This document shows positions 54,219 to 64,000 of a stretch of DNA of 64,000 nt, one piece after another. Made by a program: the position numbers and the translations under genes. The stretch comes from an uncultured Bacteroidota bacterium (lineage in GTDB: Bacteria > Bacteroidota > Bacteroidia > Flavobacteriales > Flavobacteriaceae): the NCBI GenBank assembly GCA_902618245.1, contig CACMZR010000005.1:61026-125025 (forward strand), written 5' to 3'. Under the pieces are notes generated by a model that was not told the origin of the DNA, searched no databases, and saw nothing but the letters and a program-made list of their open reading frames with translations. Positions within the stretch are counted from its first letter, which is position 1, and every line of letters starts with the position of its first letter.

Positions 54219-55162
54219 TATTTTTTAAAAAATGATTTAATTTTTTCTAGAAAAAAGATTAATGTAAATCCCAAAAATATAAATGTAATTGCTTTAATTA
54301 ACTCTGGGTCATCTCCACTATAGTGTTGAGGTAAAACAGGAACCATTTGATTATTTTCAATTAGATTACTTTCATTTATAGCATTTTGCCACGGCCATAT
54401 TTTATTCAAAGAACCTATCATTAATCCGATTAAAAAAGACATTACATAATTTCGGTAATTATCTAAAAGAAAAGTTAGCAACTTTGTGAAGAATTTGATT
54501 CCCAAGATAATACCTAAAAAAAATATTCCAAGAACTTGAGCAACTTCTACAAATACCTCTTCACTAAAGTTGAAAATTAGCTGTTGTGCGTTTCTAATAT
54601 TTGATAAGATTATTTGATAAACACCCATTAAAAGAAGAATGTATGCTCCAGATATTCCTGGTAGAATCATAGCTGTAATTCCAAAAAAACCAGTTATAAA
54701 TATATACCAGAGGGAGACAGTTTGGATAGAACTTGGAGCAATTTTTGTTATTTGGTATGAGATAACAATTCCAATTAAAAGTGAAAAAAAAGAAATAGTT
54801 TTTTTCTGAATTTCAATTTTAATTAGAAAAATAAAACTTGCTAATAATATTCCAAAGAAAAATGACCAGAGCCCAATAGATTCATTCTTAAATAGCCATT
54901 CTAATAGCCAAGAAAATAAAAGTATACTTGTAATAACCCCTGATAACAATGTCAGCAGAAATCGTCCATTAATTTTATTCCAAACAAATTTTACCCCACT
55001 TGTTTTTATTTCTACAATGATTTTCCATGAAATTGAATTTATACTTTTAAGCAATTTTTCGTAAACACCTGTTATTAGCGCAATAGTTCCACCTGAAACA
55101 CCAGGAATGAGATCTGCCGCTCCCATCATTAATCCTTTAATGAATATAACTAAGTATTGCAT
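54218..55162 (-). CDS. DUF368 membrane protein (undecaprenyl-phosphate flippase family), first copy
   Basis: The 314-residue protein has eight or nine membrane helices and the same doubled signature: GADLIPGVSGGTIALITGVY near 16-35 and ILPGISGAYILLLMGVYQI near 165-183. The similarity to its neighbour is family-level rather than close, so the duplication is probably old. DUF368/PopT proteins translocate undecaprenyl phosphate, the carrier for peptidoglycan and glycan precursors. A one-base TAATG overlap couples it to the second copy. Confidence 0.87.
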   Translation of the reverse strand: MQYLVIFIKGLMMGAADLIPGVSGGTIALITGVYEKLLKSINSISWKIIVEIKTSGVKFVWNKINGRFLLTLLSGVITSILLFSWLLEWLFKNESIGLWSFFFGILLASFIFLIKIEIQKKTISFFSLLIGIVISYQITKIAPSSIQTVSLWYIFITGFFGITAMILPGISGAYILLLMGVYQIILSNIRNAQQLIFNFSEEVFVEVAQVLGIFFLGIILGIKFFTKLLTFLLDNYRNYVMSFLIGLMIGSLNKIWPWQNAINESNLIENNQMVPVLPQHYSGDDPELIKAITFIFLGFTLIFFLEKIKSFFKK

Positions 55163-55217
55163 TTGTGCTTTTTCAGGAACAGAAATAGTAATTTGATATC
55201 AAAAAACTTTTAAGTCG

Positions 55218-56582
55218 CTATGTTTTAGCAACAACATTTTTTAGCTCTGGAAATAGAAAGAAAAATTTATTTTTGTCTTTTTTATCCATATGATTCAGAT
55301 TTAGCAGATATATCGCTTCATCAATTTTATTTAAATGGAAACAACAACCAGCAATTCGGATTTCTAAATTCCTGTTATTTGGGCAGAATGAAAATGCATT
55401 TTCTGCGATCTTGTGTGCTTTTCTCCAGTTTTTTTTCTTAAGGAAAAAGTCAATAATTTTAATAATAACATCAGATTCGTAATGGCCAAGACTAAAAAGC
55501 CTTTGACATGATTTATAAATCTCTTTTTCTTCTGCGAGTTTAATACATAAATCGACATTATTTTTCCACAATTCAATAGAATCACCATTTATCATTAAAG
55601 ATTTTTCAAGATAAAATTTTGCCTTTTTAAGTTTTTTTTGCGAAACTAGAAAAATAATCAATGATAACCAGCAATTTTCATTTGTTGGTTCTAACTCTAC
55701 TGATTTGAAATAAAACTCTTCTGCAACACTATTATTTCCAAGCTTTTCATGACACCTTCCAATAGAGTTTTGAATAAATGCGTTTGATTCAGTCGTCTGT
55801 AAAGCAAATTGATAATTTAATATTGCCTCATTTAATCGTCCAAGCAATTCAAGTAATTTTCCTTTTTCAATATATGCACCAGTGAATGTCTCATCACTAA
55901 TTATAGAAAATTCAAATGCTGAAAGTGCATCATCAAATTTTCCAGATTTTAGATAAACTTTACCTAGCTGGTGCCATGCCACCTCACAATAAGGATCATG
56001 TTCTAAAACTTTGTTTAGGGCTTCAATTGCAGCATGATCCATATTTAGTTTATCATAACAATATAGAAGATTGTAAAGTGAAGGATAGTCTTCGGGGTTA
56101 TCACTTAAACATTTTTTGAAAAAATTAGAAGCTTCATAGTAATTATCTAAGATTAAATATTCCATTCCTAATAGATTCCATATTTCATAGGGATCATTTG
56201 AAATACTTAAAGCATTACGCAAGTAATTTATGGAATCTTTATGGTCACCCTTTTTAGATGCAATAGTTGCTCTTTGTAAAGCAATTTCTTCATCTGATGG
56301 ATTAAGATCTTCTATGTATTCTAAAAGTTTCAACGCAGTATCATATTTTTCATCTATAATGTATAATTCACTCTGTAGAAGAAGTAATCCGTGGCAACTA
56401 GGGTGTTGATCTAGTCCCATTTGAAGTGCTTTTTTTGCCAATTGGTTATCACCAAATCCTAAATAATGTACAATAATGTCCTCAAATTCTTGTGCATCAA
56501 AGTAGAAGTTCAAATTGGTTTTTAGCATTCGTTTGAACTTTTCTATTGATGATTTGGTTTCTCCTGAATTAAAATTAAGCAT
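55218..56582 (-). CDS. Tetratricopeptide repeat protein
   Basis: The 454-residue protein is made of about a dozen TPR units from residue 35 to 440. Examples are EIWNLLGMEYLILDNYYEASNFFKKCL and EVAWHQLGKVYLKSGKFDDALSAFEFSI. No signal peptide or other domain is seen, so it is probably a cytosolic scaffold. It is a usual neighbour of the DUF368 genes and the aminotransferase in this phylum, but a shared function has not been shown. Confidence 0.88.
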   Translation of the reverse strand: MLNFNSGETKSSIEKFKRMLKTNLNFYFDAQEFEDIIVHYLGFGDNQLAKKALQMGLDQHPSCHGLLLLQSELYIIDEKYDTALKLLEYIEDLNPSDEEIALQRATIASKKGDHKDSINYLRNALSISNDPYEIWNLLGMEYLILDNYYEASNFFKKCLSDNPEDYPSLYNLLYCYDKLNMDHAAIEALNKVLEHDPYCEVAWHQLGKVYLKSGKFDDALSAFEFSIISDETFTGAYIEKGKLLELLGRLNEAILNYQFALQTTESNAFIQNSIGRCHEKLGNNSVAEEFYFKSVELEPTNENCWLSLIIFLVSQKKLKKAKFYLEKSLMINGDSIELWKNNVDLCIKLAEEKEIYKSCQRLFSLGHYESDVIIKIIDFFLKKKNWRKAHKIAENAFSFCPNNRNLEIRIAGCCFHLNKIDEAIYLLNLNHMDKKDKNKFFFLFPELKNVVAKT

Positions 56583-56676
56583 ACGTTAAAACAACAATAA
56601 CTAAATTAAGGACTCCTTTAGGGAATTAAATCAAAGATTAATATTGTTTTTAACAAATTAATTAACACAGAAATGG

Positions 56677-57861
56677 TTACAAACTGTCTAAAACTTGACG
56701 AATAATAGTGCATCCTTTTTTTATTTCATTTACACTAATGGTCAAAGGAGGTGATATCCTTAAAGCTCTTTTTTCCCACAGTAATCGAAAAACGAGAACT
56801 CCTTTTTTAATACATTTTTCTATTATTTTATCAACCATTTCTTCATTTTTCACAATAACTGCTAACATTAGTCCCTTACCTCTAATTTCTTTAATCTGAG
56901 GATGTTTTAATTCTTTTTTAAAAAGCGCCTCTTTTTTTTCAATTTGGCTGATTAGTTTTGAATCTCTCAGAAATCTTAATGTTGCTAAAGAAGCTGCCGC
57001 AATAACTGGATTACCTCCAAAAGTTGTTATGTGTCCAAGTTTCGGTTTATCTTGGAAATGTTTCATTAAACTGTGAGACGATGTAAAAGCTCCGACAGGT
57101 AATCCTCCACCCATACCCTTACCCATTACAATTATATCTGGTTCAACATCGAAATGTTCAAATCCAAAAAAACGTCCAGTTCTTCCGAAACCTGGCTGTA
57201 TCTCATCTAATATTAATAATGTGCCCATTGAGTCGCATCTAGATTTTACTTTTTTTAAGTAGTTTAAATCTGGTACAATAAATCCAGCACCGCCTTGAAT
57301 TGTTTCAAGTAAAACAGCTGCAGTTTTTTTTGTTATTTTTTTTATATCATTCTCATGATTAAATCTGATAAATTTAACTTTAGGAAGCATAGGGCCATAA
57401 CCCATCTTTTGATTACTTGAACCTAGTAAACTTAATGACCCGTGGGTACTTCCATGATAGCTATTAAAAGCACTTATTAATTCTTCTCTTCCTGTAGCTT
57501 TTTTAGCTAACTTTATAGCACCTTCAATTGCCTCAGTTCCAGAATTTGTAAGATAAACACACTCCTGATTTTTTGGGAGAAGTCTTAACAATTCTTTACA
57601 TAAAAGGACAGCAGGAGCTTGAATAAACTCTCCATAAACCATTACATGCATGTATTTTTTTATCTGGGTTTTAATCGCAGAAGTTACTTTTGGGTGCAGA
57701 TGACCCAAACTACAAGCCGATACCCCAGCTATAAAATCTAAATATTTCTTTCCGTCAGTCGTCGTTATATAGGATCCCTTCGCTTTTTTTATTTCTAAAG
57801 AAAGTGGATATGGATTTGTTTTAGCTTGAAATTTTAAAAAATCATCTTTTAATGAATGCAT
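56677..57861 (-). CDS. Class III (aspartate aminotransferase family) aminotransferase
   Basis: The 394-residue protein is a PLP-dependent class III aminotransferase, similar to acetylornithine or ornithine aminotransferases. Signatures are DGKKYLDFIAGVSACSLGHLHPKV, YLTNSGTEAIEGAIKLAKKATG, LILDEIQPGFGRTGRFFGFEHFDVEPDIIVMGKGMGGGLPVGAF with the PLP lysine in MGKGMG, and HITTFGGNPV. I use the ATG at 57861; an in-frame TTG at 57909 adds 16 residues. The substrate is not certain. Next to it is an OstA-like gene, as is common in Flavobacteriia. Confidence 0.88.
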   Translation of the reverse strand: MHSLKDDFLKFQAKTNPYPLSLEIKKAKGSYITTTDGKKYLDFIAGVSACSLGHLHPKVTSAIKTQIKKYMHVMVYGEFIQAPAVLLCKELLRLLPKNQECVYLTNSGTEAIEGAIKLAKKATGREELISAFNSYHGSTHGSLSLLGSSNQKMGYGPMLPKVKFIRFNHENDIKKITKKTAAVLLETIQGGAGFIVPDLNYLKKVKSRCDSMGTLLILDEIQPGFGRTGRFFGFEHFDVEPDIIVMGKGMGGGLPVGAFTSSHSLMKHFQDKPKLGHITTFGGNPVIAAASLATLRFLRDSKLISQIEKKEALFKKELKHPQIKEIRGKGLMLAVIVKNEEMVDKIIEKCIKKGVLVFRLLWEKRALRISPPLTISVNEIKKGCTIIRQVLDSL

Positions 57862-57914
57862 CTTATTTATGGTGGTTTCAGGTTTACCAAATTTTAAAAC
57901 GTTAATCAATTTTT

Positions 57915-59510
57915 TTATTCTTCAAAATTATCAATAAGATCATCGATGTTATCAGGACGCTCGTTATCTCTCCAAATAAACCCTTTTAAAGTACGGTCAT
58001 TTAATGGTAATTCTTCTTCAGGATAAACATTTCCAGATGGTGTAACCAAAAAAGTTATATCATTTATTTCTCCATCAAAAAAGTCCATTTTTAATGCACT
58101 GCACGTAGTTTTATCAATTCCAATTAGTTGAAAATCTTCGTCATTATATAAGTAATATATCATTTCAGTATTTTTTTTGATAATAATATTATCAAGTTTT
58201 CCATTTCTAAATGATCCGTCTAGTAAACCTCCTTTAATTTGGTTGTAACCGTCCTTACTTAGTGTGTCTTTTTCAATAATTAGGACATTTCCATTAATTT
58301 TTAAAGAATCTAATTTGTTTGTTTTTTTATTTGACATCAAAAGAATGTTATTTCCTGACATTTGACTTTTATTAAACCAAATGACTGGATTTGATTTGTT
58401 TCTATCAACTTCTGTAAAAATTTGTTCCTGTTTTCTTGTAAGAGGTTTGCTTAGGAGTTTTGTTAATCCGGCTAATTTATCTAGATGAAGAGAATCAGAG
58501 CGACCTCTCATATCATTTTTCAAAATTCTCACATCATAGTATGCTCTAATTATTCTTTTTTCGTCTGGTCCGGTAGCAAGAAGTGTGTCAGCACTAATAT
58601 ATAGTGTATCCCTGTCAATAAGATTAATCGATAATGCTCTCTTTGTAACAACTGCAGAGTCTTTAGCTTTAAATATTTCAGCATAATGTCCTTTTATAAT
58701 TGAATTATTAATTGAATCAAAAATGCTTACGTTTTTAGTTGCTGCAGCATAATTTTTTTCACTTTCAAAATAAAGACTGTCTCCTTTTATAATTTTATTA
58801 TCATAATAGAGTATAGCATTTTTTTTAAAAAACCCTTTTTCTTTCTCCAAATCATAGAAACCAGACTTACACTTAATTGTATAATTTTCACCTTCAATTT
58901 TTGATTCACCGAAAAGATATGCTTTATTAAGTTCTGTATAATAATCTAATTGATTTGAATTAACAATATATTGAGGATTATATATGTTTACATTTGAAAC
59001 AAAGCGGTATTTTTTTTCGTCTATGAAATACCTACCTCTTTTGCTACTCAAAGTACTTGAACTATCAACAATTACTCCTTTTTGCTCGTAAAAAGCTTGA
59101 TTAGTGATTCTATCCAGTTTTAATTCCTCCGTTGAAAGTGACATATCTGGGCTTTTAAAAAAAACATTTCCATTAGCTTTTGCAACTTTAGTTTTTCCAT
59201 CATATTCGATCTTCCTACATGTCATTTTCAATGTATCTCCCTGAGTAAAAATTACATTCCCAATAGCCTTAAAATAATTATCTCTAGAATAGAAATAAGC
59301 CAAGTCTGATTCGATTAATGCTCCTTCATGGAATAATAAGACTCTTTTTTTTGAGTCTTTGAAAAGTATGTTAGCACCAGGGTAAATTTGCTGATTTTTT
59401 TTTGATCCTCCTGCCTCACGAATCTCAATAATTTTCATTTCCTGACACAATAGTGAATAATTGACCATAAAAGCTAATGCAAGTATTAAAACACTAGACG
59501 AAAATCTCAT
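57915..59510 (-). CDS. OstA-like (LptA/OstA-fold) exported protein
   Basis: The 531-residue protein has a signal peptide (MRFSSSVLILALAFMVNYSLLC) and long OstA/LptA-type beta-jellyroll repeats; examples are YFKAIGNVIFTQGDTLKM and VNSNQLDYYTELNKAYLFGESKIEGENYTI. LptA-like proteins bridge the periplasm and carry lipopolysaccharide to the outer membrane; this longer OstA type is standard in Bacteroidota. I chose the ATG at 59510 because it begins the signal peptide; an open frame extends to 59555 inside purA. It lies ten bases after purA. Confidence 0.87.
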   Translation of the reverse strand: MRFSSSVLILALAFMVNYSLLCQEMKIIEIREAGGSKKNQQIYPGANILFKDSKKRVLLFHEGALIESDLAYFYSRDNYFKAIGNVIFTQGDTLKMTCRKIEYDGKTKVAKANGNVFFKSPDMSLSTEELKLDRITNQAFYEQKGVIVDSSSTLSSKRGRYFIDEKKYRFVSNVNIYNPQYIVNSNQLDYYTELNKAYLFGESKIEGENYTIKCKSGFYDLEKEKGFFKKNAILYYDNKIIKGDSLYFESEKNYAAATKNVSIFDSINNSIIKGHYAEIFKAKDSAVVTKRALSINLIDRDTLYISADTLLATGPDEKRIIRAYYDVRILKNDMRGRSDSLHLDKLAGLTKLLSKPLTRKQEQIFTEVDRNKSNPVIWFNKSQMSGNNILLMSNKKTNKLDSLKINGNVLIIEKDTLSKDGYNQIKGGLLDGSFRNGKLDNIIIKKNTEMIYYLYNDEDFQLIGIDKTTCSALKMDFFDGEINDITFLVTPSGNVYPEEELPLNDRTLKGFIWRDNERPDNIDDLIDNFEE

Positions 59511-59520
59511 TGACCTAAAA

Positions 59521-61247
<1,727 letters not shown>

Positions 61248-61251
61248 AATA

Positions 61252-61259
61252 CAAAGATA
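61252..61259 (-). promoter_or_regulatory. -7 promoter box (TATCTTTG) abutting the Fur-family gene
   Basis: On the minus strand TATCTTTG fits TAnnTTTG and ends four bases before the ATG at 61247, giving a leaderless or almost leaderless message. It lies in the 23-base spacer after relA/spoT. Confidence 0.4.
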
Positions 61260-61270
61260 GTTATTACGCT

Positions 61271-63472
61271 TTATTCTCTGACAATTTTATCTATACCATT
61301 CACTCTTGATAAATTATGAACTAATCTTGTCAATATATTTTTATTGGGAACACTTACATGAATTACACCTGTAAAGTAAGAATCCTCACTATCAAAATTG
61401 ATTTTATTAATATTAACATTCATATTATTAGAAATTAGTTTTGTAACCTCATTAACCAAACCTTTTTTGTCAATTCCAGACAATCTTAATACGGCATTAT
61501 ATTCTTGTGAACTTGAGTCAATCCATTTTGAGGATATTACTCTGTAAGCGAAATTAGACTGTAAGCTAAGAGCCTTTGGACACTCTTTATGATGCACTTT
61601 TATCCCCTCATTTGAGGTTATAAATCCAAAAACAGGATCACCAGGAATTGGGCTACAACAATTAGCGATGCTGTGAGCAAGTTTTTCTTTGTCTTTCCCA
61701 AAGACGATTTGATCAAATCTTTCAGTGAATCCAATATTATTTTGTTCTAATAAATGTTCTTTTTTTTTGACTTTCCTTTTGAAGAAATTTAATAGCATAT
61801 TTTGGTGTGATTTTGCAAATCCTTTAAGTTTTTTATTATCAATTGTGCCAATAGCAACACGGTAATATAAATCTTGAACATTTTTAAACTTAAAATACTC
61901 CAACATTTCATTTATCGTTTTGTTGTTATTATTTAATTTTAAAGATTTAAGTTTTCTTCTAAGAATTTCTTTCCCTTCAGTTGCTCTAATTTTTTTCTGC
62001 TCATTAATTGAGGATTTAATAATTGATCTTGCTCGTGATGTCACAACAAAATCTAACCAATTAATCGTAGGTTTAATATTTTCTGATGTAATTACTTCAA
62101 TTTGGTCACCACTTTTCAATACCTTACTCAAGGGTACTAGTCTGTTGTTTACCCTTACTCCTCTTGTTTTTTTTCCTATCTCAGAATGAATAAAAAAAGC
62201 AAAATCTAATGCTGTAGAACCTTGCGGCAATGACTTTAATTCTCCATTTGGAGTAAAAACAAAAATTTCTTCAGCATAAAGATTTAGCTTAAAATCTTCA
62301 ACAAAGTCTACAGCATTGCCAGTATTATTTTCCAGAACTTCTTGAAGCCTATTAAGCCAGCTTTCAATACCAATATCCTTATGATTTCCTTGTTTGTATT
62401 TGTAATGTGCAGCATACCCTTTTTCCGCAATTTCATTCATTCTATTAGATCTTATTTGAATTTCTACCCATTTATTTGAAGGACCCATAACTGTAATATG
62501 AAGTGCTTCATAACCAGTTGACTTTGGTGCAGATATCCAATCTCTAAGTCTAGTTGGGTTAGGCGTAAAGCTGTCAGTAACAATAGAATAAATTTTCCAA
62601 GCTAAGAATTTTTCATTGTTTTGATTTGAATTATATATGATCCTGATTGCGAACTTATCGTAAACTTTCTCAAAAGAAACATTTTGGGTTAGCATCTTTC
62701 TATGAATTGAATAAATAGATTTGCTCCTACCTTTAATAACAAATTTGAGATTTTCTTTTCTTAATTCTTTATTTAAAAATCTTGAAAAAGACTTTATATA
62801 CTCGCCTTGTGATTCTTTTGTTTCTTCTACTTTTTCTTTAATTGAATTATATCTTTCTGGCTCAGTATATTTTAGGCTTAGGTCCTCTAATTCGTTTTTC
62901 ACATTGTAAAGACCTATACGATGTGCTAAGGGAGCATAAATATAAAGTGTTTCAGAAGCTATTTTTACTTGTTTATACTCTGGCATAGCATCCATTGTTT
63001 GCATATTATGGAGACGATCAGCAATTTTTATAATTATAACTCTCACATCATCATTAAGAGTGAGCAACATTTTTCTAAAATTTTCTGCTTGCAGAGAAAT
63101 ATTCTTATCTTTTTTAAGATTTGAAATTTTTGTCAAGCCGTGAACTATCTTAGCTACATTCTCACCTATTAATTGCTCAATATCTTTAAGAGTAAATTTT
63201 GTGTCCTCAGCTACATCGTGTAATAATGCTGCACAAATAGAGGTAGCATCTAGACCAATTTGTTCAGCAACTATTTTAGCAACACTAATAGGATGAAAAA
63301 TATAAGCCTCACCAGATTTTCGCCTTTGTTCGCTGTGAGCTTCTACGGCCATGTCAAATGCAAGCCTAATCATTTTCTTATCTGAATCACCTAAAGTTTG
63401 GTAGCTAATTCTTAATAGTTCTTTATATTCCTTGGCAATTTTTTTATTTTCTACTTTTGAATCTAGAATCAT
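61271..63472 (-). CDS. Bifunctional (p)ppGpp synthetase/hydrolase (RelA/SpoT)
   Basis: The 733-residue protein makes and degrades (p)ppGpp. The hydrolase HD domain is intact ([14 protein letters not shown], His85-Asp86; [10 protein letters not shown]). The synthetase domain has [14 protein letters not shown], the (p)ppGpp-binding [11 protein letters not shown] and [15 protein letters not shown] domain ([19 protein letters not shown]) and a C-terminal ACT domain (from about 660) follow. It is followed by the Fur-family gene after 23 bases. Confidence 0.96.
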   Translation of the reverse strand: MILDSKVENKKIAKEYKELLRISYQTLGDSDKKMIRLAFDMAVEAHSEQRRKSGEAYIFHPISVAKIVAEQIGLDATSICAALLHDVAEDTKFTLKDIEQLIGENVAKIVHGLTKISNLKKDKNISLQAENFRKMLLTLNDDVRVIIIKIADRLHNMQTMDAMPEYKQVKIASETLYIYAPLAHRIGLYNVKNELEDLSLKYTEPERYNSIKEKVEETKESQGEYIKSFSRFLNKELRKENLKFVIKGRSKSIYSIHRKMLTQNVSFEKVYDKFAIRIIYNSNQNNEKFLAWKIYSIVTDSFTPNPTRLRDWISAPKSTGYEALHITVMGPSNKWVEIQIRSNRMNEIAEKGYAAHYKYKQGNHKDIGIESWLNRLQEVLENNTGNAVDFVEDFKLNLYAEEIFVFTPNGELKSLPQGSTALDFAFFIHSEIGKKTRGVRVNNRLVPLSKVLKSGDQIEVITSENIKPTINWLDFVVTSRARSIIKSSINEQKKIRATEGKEILRRKLKSLKLNNNNKTINEMLEYFKFKNVQDLYYRVAIGTIDNKKLKGFAKSHQNMLLNFFKRKVKKKEHLLEQNNIGFTERFDQIVFGKDKEKLAHSIANCCSPIPGDPVFGFITSNEGIKVHHKECPKALSLQSNFAYRVISSKWIDSSSQEYNAVLRLSGIDKKGLVNEVTKLISNNMNVNINKINFDSEDSYFTGVIHVSVPNKNILTRLVHNLSRVNGIDKIVRE

Positions 63473-63487
63473 ACTATATGAAAGATA

Positions 63488-64000
63488 CTAAAGAAATATA
63501 TTCTTATCAAGTTTGTTGTTTTTTCGAACAGCTTCATATATTAATATACCCGCTGAAACTGATAAATTTAAAGAATTAGATGTTTTTGCCATTGGGATAA
63601 CTAAGTTTTCACTAGCCACTTTTAACCAAAAATTGCTTAAGCCTTCACTTTCTGACCCAATTATTAATGCACATGGCAATTGATAATCGAATTCATCATA
63701 TCTTACTGAATCTAATTTAATAAATGTAGTGTAGATGTTAAACTCCCTTTTTTTTAAAAATGATACAACATTTTCATTAGATTCAATTGCAGTTGGTATT
63801 TTGAATATATCTCCAAGGCTGGATCGTATGCTGTTTGGGTTGTAGAAATCGGTTTTTGGATTAGAAATTATAATTGCATCAATTTTAGCTGCAGCTGCAG
63901 TTCGGTATAATGCCCCAATATTTCCAGGTTTTTCTGGTTCTTCTAAAACAACTATTAAAGATTTTCTAGAGAGCTTAAGAGTTTTTAATTGATGAGATTT
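63488..64000 (-). CDS. SpoU/TrmH-family RNA methyltransferase, N-terminus cut off by window edge
   Basis: The frame is open from base 64000 to the stop at 63488 (170 residues). It holds the C-terminal SpoU domain of a SAM-dependent 2'-O-methyltransferase with a trefoil-knot fold. LEEPEKPGNIGALYRTAAAAKIDA, SNPKTDFYNPNSIRSSLGDIF, PCALIIGSESEGLS and NLSVSAGILIYEAVRKN are family motifs. The start is outside the window. It acts on rRNA or tRNA; the exact position cannot be told. It is 15 bases from the relA/spoT start, on the same strand. Confidence 0.9.
   Translation of the reverse strand, partial: KSHQLKTLKLSRKSLIVVLEEPEKPGNIGALYRTAAAAKIDAIIISNPKTDFYNPNSIRSSLGDIFKIPTAIESNENVVSFLKKREFNIYTTFIKLDSVRYDEFDYQLPCALIIGSESEGLSNFWLKVASENLVIPMAKTSNSLNLSVSAGILIYEAVRKNNKLDKNIFL

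Noticed and set aside
56601..56625. AAGGA-C-TCCTT small palindrome upstream of the TPR gene
   Set aside because: It is only five bases per arm and has no other support as an operator.

Overview
The window is about 64 kb of AT-rich chromosome from a member of the Bacteroidota, most likely a marine member of the Flavobacteriia. The evidence is the gene content and style: a DUF4295 protein directly after ribosomal L28 and L33, the order OstA-like / purA / fur-like / relA-spoT, OstA- and BshC-type proteins, Bacteroidota-type promoter boxes (TAnnTTTG), weak or absent Shine-Dalgarno sites and very tight gene packing. The species assignment is inference; no rRNA or tRNA is present. I see no IS element, prophage, CRISPR array or integration site, and no gene-free stretch longer than 300 bases. 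|| Layout. 1-1224: N-terminal two thirds of htpG, cut by the window edge. 1367-4761: TetR-type regulator with an ABC1/UbiB-family kinase, a FabH-type ketoacyl synthase and a CoA-binding protein. 4732-6198 (-): sodium/solute symporter. 6261-10942: recR, a 2-oxo acid dehydrogenase E2, a DnaQ-type exonuclease, a FAH-family protein and cinA. 11015-11597: rpmB-rpmG-DUF4295, closed by a terminator. 11657-16546: ftsY, a lipase-like hydrolase, an amidase and rimO. 16572-19016 (-): secreted M14 peptidase. 19097-28771: bshC, guaA, a LysM/periplasmic-binding-fold protein, pyrG, yidC, mnmA. || 28878-33065 is a small catabolic-looking cluster: secreted sulfatase-modifying-factor-like protein, Tat-exported Gfo/Idh/MocA oxidoreductase, Tat-like sugar isomerase/epimerase barrel and an NMO/FabK-like flavoprotein. 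lysA (-) and sucC (+) diverge from one spacer at 34285-34454. A small heat shock protein follows. 36238-39845 (-) pairs a membrane glucosaminide acetyltransferase with a GH20 hexosaminidase lipoprotein, which suggests amino-sugar glycan use. Then come a carboxypeptidase-regulatory-domain protein and uvrB. || 43633-50377 holds an unassigned kinase-fold-like protein, a pRiA4b ORF-3-like protein, heme A synthase, CCA-adding enzyme, dapD, and ruvX-def-mazG. 50347-64000 is entirely minus strand: DUF349 protein, aroE, two tandem DUF368 membrane proteins, a TPR protein, a class III aminotransferase, OstA-like protein, purA, a Fur-family regulator, rel/spoT and a partial SpoU-type rRNA/tRNA methyltransferase. 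|| Most of this is core housekeeping DNA. The points most worth a second look are: (i) a two-block sequence shared by the htpG and hsp20 upstream regions (TGMCA-N3-TGTCA, then TTGGT-N6-TTTG); (ii) a protein at 43633-44694 with an apparent aminoglycoside-kinase-like active-site layout; (iii) inverted repeats in front of pyrG and of the DUF349 gene; (iv) a Fur-family protein without its usual CxxC zinc pair; (v) a LysM protein fused to an LpoA-like periplasmic-binding fold; (vi) tandem DUF368 undecaprenyl-phosphate-flippase-type proteins.
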